The notes beneath the pieces are model-generated. The model did not search any database and was not told the origin of the DNA. It saw only the letters and a list, made by a program, of their open reading frames with translations. Position numbers and translations under genes: made by a program. Positions 1 through 12,800 of a DNA stretch of 64,000 bases are shown here, piece by piece. The stretch's first letter is position 1; every line of letters begins with the position of its first letter. This DNA is from Cololabis saira (Eukaryota > Chordata > Actinopteri > Beloniformes > Belonidae): positions 324,001-388,000 of the forward strand of contig NC_084610.1 of assembly GCF_033807715.1 (NCBI RefSeq), written 5' to 3'.

Positions 1-657
1 GATAAAAGGGAGTTAACAGGTGACACCAACAGACCATCAGTTTCAACACCGTAGGTGAGAACGAGATCGAGAGCATGATCAAAACAATGTGTCGGCCCGT
101 CCACTTTTTGTGAGATACCCATTGATTCTAGAAGAGAATTGAAAGCTAATTTAAGATTATCGCTTTCAACATCCATATGAATGTTAAAATCACCCACTAT
201 GATGAATTTATCTGTACTGATCAATAATCCAGAAAGGAAATCTGAAAATTCAGAAAAAAACTCTAGATAAGCGCCAGCAGGGGGCCGATACACTACCACT
301 AACACAACTGGCTTCTCTGATTTCCAGCTCGGAATTTTCAGACTAAGCGTGAGGCTTTCAAACGTATTATAATTGCACTTAGGTTCAATTTTTATTTGGA
401 GTCTGGAGTTATAAATTGCTGCGACTCCTCCGCCTCGGCCCGTGTTTCTAGGAATGTGATGATTAAAGTAGCCGGGCGGAGTTGATTCATTCAAACTAAC
501 ATACTCTTCCTCCTGTAACCATGTTTCTGTTAAGCAGAAAACATCACTCCTGCTCTCTGTAATTATATAATTTACTAACAGAGACTTGGAGCTTAACGAT
601 CGTATATTTAGTAGTCCGCATCTGATTTTTCGGTCTTTTATTGGTACCAAATGTGCA
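1..657 (-). mobile_element. LINE endonuclease-domain fragment, cut by the window edge
   Basis: Reading the minus strand from about 657 to 1 gives one uninterrupted frame of some 215 codons with no start codon. It matches the apurinic-endonuclease domain of a CR1/L2-type LINE. Landmarks in order are a [11 protein letters not shown] motif, [37 protein letters not shown] and [10 protein letters not shown], all standard endonuclease blocks. The frame runs off the left edge, so the reverse transcriptase would lie outside the window. The absence of stops suggests a fairly young copy. The clade assignment is by motif style only. Confidence 0.85.
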
Positions 658-1693
658 TTGGTTTTAATTTTTACAAGATTATTTTGGTTAACGCTTCTAT
701 AACGCCGCACCTGGTGAACTTGTGGAGGGCGGGGAACTGCAACTACTTCTATTTTGCTAGGCACCTGGTTAGAGTTACCAGTTACATCATGCAATCCTAC
801 AGTTTTGTTGGCAGGCGTTGGTCCTCGAGAAGCAGCAGAGAAGTGTGTTAAACTACAGCTCTGCATCTAATGAAACAGGCCAAATTACTAGAGACAAGAG
901 CAGCACCATCCCGGGTGGGATGAATGCCGTCTCTTCTAATCAGACCGGGCTTTCCCCAGAACGTTTCCCAATTGTCAATAAAGGCCACGTCGTTTTCTGA
1001 ACACCACCGATGCTCCAACTGTAGATACTTTAAATCAGGATAAAAACATTACTGTTTACTGAAGCGTACTCTTTAATTAAATACTTACCTGCTGTACTCT
1101 ACTGCCCTTACTTTTTAACAGAGGTGTCAAAAATACTCCTGTAGAAGTTGAAGTATCATCTCAAGTTTTTTACTCGAGTAAAAGTATATAAGTACTGGTT
1201 TCAAAACTATAGTATAAAAGTAAAAGTGATGTAAGGGGGAAAAAAGCCATTAAGGATAAAAGCCATTGAAAATGAATGCAAATATATTAAAGAACCATAT
1301 ATGTGTACTATTAAGCATTAACATGTGTTTCAGAGAGCAGAAGATATGATGACTAGTTGCCTATAAGTATTGTTATGGTGCTGGATGATGCTGGCTGTGT
1401 CCGTGCCCGCTGTAAAGTTGCCAGATGTATACGGGCCCCGTGGCCATCAGGAGCAAGGATGAGGGATGTGAGCTGAACCACCATCTCTTTTGTCCTCTCC
1501 CCACTTAGCAGCTATCTGATCAGGTGACCAATCAGGTGGGTGGACACAAGGGGCTCATCTGAGTTGGAAAGGGCAAAACTCTGCAGTTCCTCCAGGGGCC
1601 GCTAGGGGCCGGCTCCAAACAAGACTTTTTCTGTTTGCTTTCCAGTCTGTGGCGTTAACAAATAACTGCCATCTCCTGCAGAACCTCACTTCC
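658..1693. other. Repeat-rich intergenic stretch without a gene
   Basis: The part next to 657 is probably the upstream part of the same minus-strand LINE. Positions 1007-1115 match the L2-like LINE 3' region seen at 17029-17130 (same plus-strand words, such as TTACCTGCTGTACTCTACTG). Positions 1120-1245 resemble the fish hAT-type sequence rich in ACTCGAGTAAAAGTA. No gene is seen. Confidence 0.5.
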
Positions 1694-1919
1694 AATCAAC
1701 CTGGGGCCGGATTCACCAATATGTTCTCAAGAACGATCTTAAAATATGTCTTAAGATCTAAAATTAAGAAGTTCATAAGAAAGTTCTTAAGTGCAATTCC
1801 TCAATATTTTCTTAAGAACCGTCTTAAGAACTGATGAATTCTGATGAATTTCTTATTTTTATTCTTATTTTTCCTACTTAAGAACTTCTTAAGATGTCAT
1901 TGCATTGCATGCGCCAACA

Positions 1920-1926
<7 letters not shown>

Positions 1927-1996
<70 letters not shown>
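1927..1996. repeat. (TA)n microsatellite
   Basis: Alternating TA for about 70 bp inside the Harbinger-like element; the six-frame reading is only repeated Tyr-Ile. Confidence 0.95.
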
Positions 1997-2003
<7 letters not shown>

Positions 2004-2255
2004 CAGGTAGTTTGGGTCTTAACCGTCAGTCACTCACTAAATATGGAGAAGGAGAAAAAGAGATGCAGGAACTTTTCAAGGTTATGGTGGATGAGATTAA
2101 TGTGCGAAGAAAAATACTAAAACTAATAATAATTAACTACCACGCTAACTAACATGCTAAAAAACAGTTAACAGGCTCTTTGTGTAATTAATTACAAAGT
2201 ATATCCTCAAACTATGACCTACTAGTCTAAACTTGTCTAAAATGTGTGTGGCTTA

Positions 2256-2271
2256 TTATTATTATTATTAA

Positions 2272-2347
<76 letters not shown>
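2256..2347. repeat. (TTA)n microsatellite
   Basis: About 30 TTA units with one early interruption, inside the same element. Confidence 0.95.
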
Positions 2348-2350
<3 letters not shown>

Positions 2351-2621
2351 TTTTCACAGAGGAAATTTTAAGACAGGTCAAGGTTGTCTTAAAGTTAAGC
2401 AAAAAGTCAACAACAAATTTGACAACTTTTATTTCAAGAATACCATTTATTCTTAAGTTTTTTCTTAAGAAGAAATTTAAGAAGAAAGTTGAGAAAATAC
2501 TTAAGAGCTTTTTTGGAGAATATGACTTCTTCTCTTTTTTCTCTTTAAGACCGAAATTAAGAAAAAAATTACACTTAAGAAGATTTTTTTTCTTAAGAAT
2601 GTTTTGTGAATCCGGCCCCTG

Positions 2622-3960
2622 ATCTTTTTTTTTCTTCCAATCAAGCGCCAACTTTCTAACAGGGTTGATGCCAACAAGGAAGGAGGAGAAATGCAGTTGG
2701 CTCCGAAAGCCAGTCAGTCTGCTGGGTGGGTGTTCTGGCCGGCTTCCCAGGCCCGTTCGGTGTGCCCATGTGCAAGACGGCAACGTGCAGTATGAAGAAA
2801 AAGTGGCTTCAGAAGACCCGTGGGGGGCGTCACAGAGGGTTTGTCCAGAGTTTCCACCAGAGAACCTGGAGGTCCAGGTCCTCATCCCGGTCACTTCACA
2901 CTTGGCTGCAAACTGCTCCAGTGAGATCTGAAGATCCCGCTCGATGACGCCCATAAAACACATTTAGAAATCTATTTCAACAGAGACGACCGACCACCAC
3001 AAAGCTGGGGCGCATTAGTTTAATCTTTAACAGGCAAATAAACATACAATGTAAAACTACATTAAACAAATACTTTACAAAAAAGTGTAGATAAAAGTAT
3101 AAGTTTACTACTGCTGTAAAAAATGATTAGTCATGAAGTACTTAGTTACTCTTTGTGGTTTGAATGATAAAATTTCGCCGCCTGTTCTCCGTTTTCCTCA
3201 CTCCAGTAACATTTCCACATGTTCAGGATGTCAGTTCCTTAAACTTTAACCGTCATCACCTCCTTGTTCACATATTTGGTCATAAATAGCAACAAACAAG
3301 CTTTATCGTTTTATTCAACAACACTGGGTACTGCAAGAACCCATCAGGTTATAAATATTTTCAGGTTTACCACCTCTTTCTTTCTCTTAGGGGTTCCAAA
3401 TCCCCTAAACAATCAGATGACAGGAATAAAACAGAGTTAAAGGGATGTTAAATGAGTTCCACCGAGGCATATAATCGAGAAAAGTAACCAGAAATAAAAC
3501 AAAGAAAGAAAAAGAAACTGAAAGTTAATTCAGGTTCACCAAAGTGAATCCGTGTCGTCAATGACCACTTGGCTCCAACGGCTCAACAGAGACTTGTGGG
3601 TCAGAAACCCCTGTGAAGAAAACAACATTCAGGACATCTGCACTTCAAATACAGAGGAACCTCCCTCTGAGATCACTTTCTGCTCTGATGCTGCAATATC
3701 GGCTCACTGAACTCAACATCCTCAGGATGTTGGTGCGTAACTCGGTTTGTAATTCGTACATCTGCAATCAGCTCTCTCAAGATATGTGCAGCGTTAACTG
3801 TTTTACTCTTGACTGAGGACTTTTACTCAGCATTGCATCGCAGTTTATCTGCATATGGTACAACATCCATCCAAATTTGCACAATCTACACCCAAGTAGC
3901 CCGTTTACGGGTCTGTTGGACCGATCCCAAATCTGCGGGCCAAAGCTGAAACAGTCACAG
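2622..3960. other. No gene recognised
   Basis: Positions about 3000-3150 resemble degraded hAT-type sequence (AAAAGTATAAGTTTACT, AAGTACTTAGTTACT). The remainder is unique-looking AT-rich DNA with no convincing coding frame. Confidence 0.4.
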
Positions 3961-3964
3961 ACAA

Positions 3965-4045
3965 TCACCCACAGTGAGACCCCTGGTGGGATTCAAACCA
4001 GGAACCTCCTTGTTTCGAGGCGTGCTGCCAAAGGGCAAAGCAATT
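3965..4045 (-). mobile_element. tRNA-derived SINE-type fragment
   Basis: The minus strand reads a tRNA-like block with GGCAGCACG, then GGTTCCTGGTTTGAATCCC. The latter contains a B-box-like GGTTTGAATCC. This is the widespread fish repeat that starts with a tRNA-like head. A related copy lies on the plus strand at about 63450. Confidence 0.55.
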
Positions 4046-4157
4046 TAATGAAAAACAAGCATCAGCTGCAGTTCCCAAAAGATCCACTAGATGGTGCAGA
4101 AAACAGACAAATCTGCACAATGCCAGACAGACAGAATGTACTTGGAAGCGACACATA

Positions 4158-5211
4158 GGGCCCGATTTACTAAGATCCTAAATAAAGAGTACTAAATTGC
4201 GTGTGCACTGAAAAAGTTTGCACATGCTGTTGTTGTGTGTTTTGCGGGTGATCAACTAAGATTGCGTTCGCAATTGATAACAGGTGCAAACCGCAGTATT
4301 TAAATGAGGTGTTTAGGGTTTGCGCCATGGGGAGTCTGGATGGAAAGCAGGAGAAGCAGGATAGTCGCAAGCGCAAAATGAAATTTGACGAGTTGGAGTT
4401 AGAGATTGTTGTGCCGTATTCAGCACCCCTGCCGTGAAAAGCACCCCCTCGTCGACATATATTACCCACAGATCTCTTATTCACGAGTAAATGTCAAAAA
4501 GGACTAAATGCTCATGTTTAATTTACTACAAATGACAACGTACACAAAATGACAAAAATTATATTCTCATTCCGTGTCACGTTCTGTTTAGCGTCCAGTT
4601 TTGTGTTAATGATTCATGTTTAAATGCGCTCATGGATTCCACAATAGTCATACTTTCCCACAATCACAGTCACAGATGACAAAAATCGGGCAATTGGTTA
4701 TTGATGTCATTAATTAATAGCCTGCTTACTGTGTTGTTTTCCATAATATTTGTAAATATATATAATATAAACTCCTAAGTATGTGTTTGTGTGAGTGTGT
4801 ATGAGGGGGTGCTTTTCACGGCAGGGGTGCTGAATACGGCACAACACCACAAAAACAGCAGCCATCGGTGCGTAATGCTGGGCAGATTAGCACCTTCCTT
4901 TCAAACGTATTAAATACAGACGCAATCACAATCCCTGCAATTACTTTCGGGCTTGGTAAATCTCATTGCGTGTGGTAAATGAACATATTTGCATTTTCCC
5001 CTCCCAGTATTTAGCGCTTTCTGCCGGGTACGCCCCATATTGATTATTCATCAGGGCAAAAGTACTAAATGAACAGCGTGTGCTATTTTGCTCATTTGAG
5101 AGGCGCAGTCCTCTTTGCACGCTGTTAGTAGATCAGCTTGCACATTGGTTTGCGCGTGATGTCAAGTTTGCACACATTTTTACGCATGCAAACCTTTGGT
5201 AAATCAGGCCC
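4158..5211. mobile_element. Harbinger-like non-autonomous element carrying a nested insertion
   Basis: The ends are GGGCCCGATTTACTAA at 4158 and an inverse copy close to GGGCCTGATTTACCAA ending at 5211. They are flanked by ATA at 4155-4157 and 5212-5214 (3-bp target duplication). Internal arms carry related words such as TTTGCAC and TTTGCGC. The terminal motif is close to that of the element at 1704, which suggests one broader family. No transposase is present. Confidence 0.75.
4407..4846. mobile_element. Nested element with near-perfect 44-bp terminal inverted repeats
   Basis: It begins TGTTGTGCCGTATTCAGCAC at 4407 and ends with the exact inverse at 4846. About 44 bp match on both sides, down to the GAAAAGCACCCCCTC block. 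It splits the Harbinger-like element into two arms. The interior is AT-rich and has no coding frame. No clear target duplication is visible, so its superfamily is open. Confidence 0.75.
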
Positions 5212-5214
5212 ATA

Positions 5215-8660
<3,446 letters not shown>

Positions 8661-9423
8661 CTGATACTGATTTCACACCACGTTGTGGTGGAAGAACCAG
8701 GCGTCTTTCACTGCCCAACCTGGGCAGGGTTGAGCGTGGGTCTTTTCAACCACAAGCTTCCTTATTAAAAGAGAAAACATAAGTTTGAGCTGCTCAAAAC
8801 TTGGTACTCGGCTCGCTTTCACCAAAAAAGCTCTCAAAATGACATCAAGATCCAACAGCCACAACGAGACACTAGCCAGTGAATATAACCGCTAAAATAC
8901 AGGTAGCTGGTGGATGAGAACAAACCAAAGAAAACTGATTGTTTGACTTACATTCAGCTGAGTGCAACACTATGGACGTGTGAATGTCTGCTAATAACTT
9001 TCATCAGCAACGACCTGAATCAAAGTTCTTACTCCAAAAACAAAAAAAAGTTTTTTTTGTTGTTTTTTTTAATCAGTGCTACATTACCTTTTTTTGTGTT
9101 TGAATAAATGCACGCAGTCTATTCCTTCAAATCACTTCTGTCATCGCTCTTGTTGGAAATGTATTTATCTGAAGCTTTTTTGCTTTAACTAGTATCGTAA
9201 ATATGGATTCCTCCACTTAGACTCATGGAGAAAGAAGGAAAACCGGGTCAAACCCTCAGCTCACACCCTTTATCAAGTCTCATATCAAGATCATCGTCTG
9301 AAGAACCTGGTGGAACAATGAAGATGTTATTTATACTACAGGTGTTTTCATTTTGACCTTCTTACGATTAGATATTTTGTACTGTTTTGTTGAAGCGGCC
9401 GTCCTGCCGGACGCCTGGTCTCC
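8661..9423. other. Downstream flank / probable 3' UTR of myostatin
   Basis: On the minus strand this follows the myostatin stop codon. No canonical polyadenylation signal could be fixed near the gene. No other gene is seen. Confidence 0.4.
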
Positions 9424-9804
9424 TCAGGAGCAGCCGCACTGGTCCACCACCATGGACGGGATCTTTCCGTAGATGATCTGCTCTTTGCGGTTGAAGTAGA
9501 GCATGTTGATGGGCGACATCTTGGTGGTGGTGCAGCAGGGCCCGGCGGTGCCCCGCGGGTTGGCCTTGTTCACCAGGTGGGCGTGCGGGTACTGCTGCAG
9601 GTGCAGGAACTCGCACTCCCCGGAGCAGTAGTTGGCCCTGTAGCGCTTGGGCGCGATAATCCAGTCCCAGCCGAACTCCTCGAAGTCCACGGTGAGCGGG
9701 TAGCGGCAGCAGCGCGTCTCCGCAGACTCTTCGTCGCAGTTGAGGCCGGAGTCACGGCGCGACCTCTTGGAGCTGTCCAGGATCTTCACCTCGATGAACG
9801 GTTG
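9424..9804 (-). CDS. mstna: mstn exon 3: furin site and mature cystine-knot growth factor
   Basis: The acceptor TTTTCCAG precedes CAACCGTTC, in phase 0. It encodes the end of the propeptide, the RSRR cleavage site and the whole mature ligand ([42 protein letters not shown]). The stop codon is at 9426-9424. The coding frame is intact. Unusual residues for a myostatin are CCTTTKM (usually CCTPTKM) and VVDQCGCS. Confidence 0.95.
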   Translation of the reverse strand, partial: QPFIEVKILDSSKRSRRDSGLNCDEESAETRCCRYPLTVDFEEFGWDWIIAPKRYRANYCSGECEFLHLQQYPHAHLVNKANPRGTAGPCCTTTKMSPINMLYFNRKEQIIYGKIPSMVVDQCGCS

Positions 9805-12800
9805 CTGGAAAATAATTCATCATTGAGAAACAACTCCTGAACTAATCCGTTCACCCGCGGAGGAAAACGTGCAGTTTAGAAGTCAAGAAGCTCGTTTTAT
9901 TTGATGCCGATCGATCAACGTTGGACATTTTAACGCGGTGGTCAGTAAAGTTGCTTTTGTCAACGAAAATTATGACTAAATATCACCGTCAACGAACCTT
10001 TATCAGCTGAGGAAAACGAGACGAGACGCAACGGAAATGCTGGTGATGTGATGATAACGATAATTAAATATATAATGCAAGATCGTAGAGGAATAAAAAC
10101 GAGACTAAAATGTAGATTACAAAATAAAAACTCTGTTAAAATGAGTCTTCATTTTCCATCCATCCATCCATCCATCCATCCATCCATCTGTCCATCCATC
10201 CGCCGCTTATCCGTTCCCGGGTCGCGGGGGCAGCAGCCTCAGCAGAGATGCCCAGACTTCCTTCACCCCAGACACTTCCTCCATCTCTTCCTCCAGCTCT
10301 TCCTCCAGCTCTTCCTCCATCTTTTCCTCCAGCTCTTCCTCCATCTCTTCCTCCAGCTCTTCCTCCATCTCTTCCTCCATCTCTTCCTCCAGCTCTTCCT
10401 CCAGCTCTTCCTCCAGCTCTTCCTCCATCTCTTCCTCCAGCTCTTCCTCCAGCTCTTCCTCCATCTCTTCCTCCAGCTCTTCCTCCATCTCTTCCTCCAG
10501 CTCTTCCTCCAGCTCTTCCTCCATCTCTTCCTCCAGCTCTTCCTCCAGCTCTTCCTCCATCTCTTCCTCCAGCCCTTCCTCCATCTCTTCCTCCAGCTCT
10601 TCCTCCATCTCTTCCTCCAGCTCTTCCTCCAGCTCTTCCTCCATCTCTTCCTCCATCTCTTCCTCCAGCTCTTCCTCCATCTCTTCCTCCAGCTCTTCCT
10701 CCATCTCTTCCTCCAGCTCTTCCTCCATCTCTTCCTCCATCTCTTCCTCCATCTCTTCCTCCATCTCTTCCTCCAGCACTTCCTCCAGCTCTTCCGAGGG
10801 GAGTCCGAGGCGTTCCCAGGCCAGCCGAGAGACATAGTCTCTCCAGCGTGTCCTGAGTCTTCCCCGGGGGGTCTCCTCCCGGTGGGACATGCCTGGAACA
10901 CCTCCCTAGGGAGGAGGGACATGCCTGGAACACCTCCCTAGGGAGGAGGGACATGCCTGGAACACCTCCCTAGGGAGGAGGGACATGCCTGGAACACCTC
11001 CCTAGGGAGGCGTCCAGGAGGCATCCGATACAGTCTTCATTTTCGTTGACCAAAATGTCACGAAATGTTCTACCAAAGATCCTTAATGTCCATGTTTTCA
11101 GTAGTTTCTCTGGTTTAATGTCCATGTTTTCAGTAGTTTCTCTGGTTTAATGTCCATGTTTTCAGTAGTTTCTCTGGTTTAATGTCCATGTTTTCAGTAG
11201 TTTCTCTGGTTTAATGTCCATGTTTTCAGTAGTTTCCTCTGGTTTAATGTCCATGTTTTCAGTAGTTTCTCTGGTTTAATGTCCATGTTTTCAGTAGTTT
11301 CTCTGGTTTAATGTCCATGTTTTCAGTAGTTTCTCTGGTTTAATGTCCATGTTTTCAGTAGTTTCTCTGGTTTAATGTCCATGTTTTCAGTAGTTTCTCT
11401 GGTTTAATGTCCATGTTTTCAGTAGTTTCTCTGGTTTAATGTCCATGTTTTCAGTAGTTTCTCTGGTTTAATGTCCATGTTTTCAGTAGTTTCTCTGGTT
11501 TAATGTCCATGTTTTCAGTAGTTTCTCTGGTTTAATGTCCATGTTTTCAGTAGTTTCCTCTGGTTTAATGTCCATGTTTTCAGTAGTTTCCTCTGGTTTA
11601 ATGTCCATGTTTTCAGTAGTTTCCTCTGGTTTAATGTCCATGTTTTCAGTAGTTTCCTCTGGTTTAATGTCCATGTTTTCAGTAGTTTCTCTGGTTTAAT
11701 GTCCATGTTTTCAGTAGTTTCTCTGGTTTAATGTCCATGTTTTCAGTAGTTTCCTCTGGTTTAATGTCCATGTTTTCAGTAGTTTCTCTGGTTTAATGTC
11801 CATGTTTTCAGTAGTTTCTCTGGTTTAGTTCTGCTGGGTGACGTTAGTCCTCAATCCCAGTCGCTGCAGCGGGGAATCAGATCCAGAAGATGCAGCTGCA
11901 GGTTAGAGGCTGATGCCGTTAACGCAGAGCTCTATGTTCACGTCCATTAAAAACAAAGTTACATAGAGAAACGTGGGGATCTGCTCTGGGGGGGAGAAGA
12001 AGAAGATCCATCTTTGGATACACTTTCTACATAGACGTGGAAAAGAAAACCCAATGTGTCGTCGAAAAAGAAAAAGACAAAGACAGGGAGAAATGCAGAA
12101 AAATAAATACGTTGTAAACTCAAATTAGAGTCTTCTGTGTCTGGAATGAATGTATTCTTGAGTCTATAAGGTAACAAAAATATAATAATAAGATAACCTT
12201 GTTTGAATTTTTAAAATGGGTTTGGCTAAATACAATCTTTGACTAAAACTAGACTAAAATGGTCCTGGACAATTCTGACTAAAATAAAACCAAAATGCTC
12301 AGACTTTTAGTCGACTGGAACTTGACAAGACTAAAAGGAGAATGAATGTGACTAAAACTAATAAAAACTAAAATAATAGCTTGACCCAAAGACTAGACTA
12401 AAACTAAAATTGAAACAGGCGGACAGAAACAACACTAGTGGTCACTTTCGGAGTCGCCCCCCAGTGGTCAGGTGAGGAACTGCAGCGTTTTCTACTTCCT
12501 GGTTAGCCTCAACCCTAAAGTTTGCATGTTTGTTGTGCACATTTAACTGTGATACAGCACCAACGTTTGGTTTACAAGGTGCACCTCTAAATTGTTAAGA
12601 GTTAAAAATGTCCAATAACACAGCGGTCTCTGGTATATTCTTGGCAGCTGTTTATAGTGTGTCATACTCTGATATTATTAATGTATTATTATTATTTCTA
12701 TTGATGCCTCTTGTTTTGCACTATCCCCTTTGCTGCTGTACACTGCGAATTTCCCCGCTGTGGGACTAATAAAGGAATATCTTATCTTATCTTATCTTAT

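Larger units (their letters stand above)
1704..2618. mobile_element. Harbinger-like non-autonomous DNA transposon (MITE)
   Basis: The left end GGGCCGGATTCAC at 1704 is matched in inverse orientation by GTGAATCCGGCCC ending at 2618. Both sides are flanked by CTG (1701-1703 and 2619-2621), a 3-bp target duplication as expected for PIF/Harbinger. The ends are packed with CTTAAG/TTCTTAAGA motifs, like subterminal transposase-binding repeats. It contains a (TA)n run at about 1927-1996 and a (TTA)n run at about 2256-2347. There is no transposase frame. Confidence 0.8.
10157..11031 (-). mobile_element. 5'-truncated RTE/Expander-like LINE nested in element X copy A
   Basis: It is flanked by a perfect 13-bp target duplication, AGTCTTCATTTTC (10144-10156 and 11032-11044). 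The 3' end carries an (ATGG)n tail, read as CATC repeats on plus at 10157-10200. The minus frame encodes [20 protein letters not shown] and [13 protein letters not shown], the same C-terminus as the LINE at 14852-15893. Two internal tandem expansions lie within it. Element X copy C has an uninterrupted version of the insertion site, which confirms the insertion. Confidence 0.9.
9946..12437 (-). mobile_element. hAT-like non-autonomous element 'X', copy A, in mstn intron 2
   Basis: The plus strand begins TAAAGTTGCTTTTGTCAACG at 9946 and ends AACAACACTA at 12437. The ends are imperfect inverted repeats (TAGTGTTGTTT against TAAAGTTGCTTT). The flanks GTGGTCAG (9938-9945) and GTGGTCAC (12438-12445) match at 7 of 8 bases, as expected for an 8-bp hAT duplication. 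It carries a 32-bp minisatellite and a nested LINE. Copies B (30710-35873) and C (50458-51808) share its sequence. The interior is rich in ACTAAAACTA-type words and has no transposase. Confidence 0.82.

Noticed and set aside
10048..10954. Long open frames on both strands, 200-300 codons
   Set aside because: All are readings of the 12-bp repeat inside a truncated LINE; only one frame is even LINE-derived and it has no start or 5' half.
11082..11827. Regular 32-bp repeats that could be mistaken for a CRISPR array
   Set aside because: Head-to-tail units without spacers in a vertebrate transposon; it is a minisatellite.
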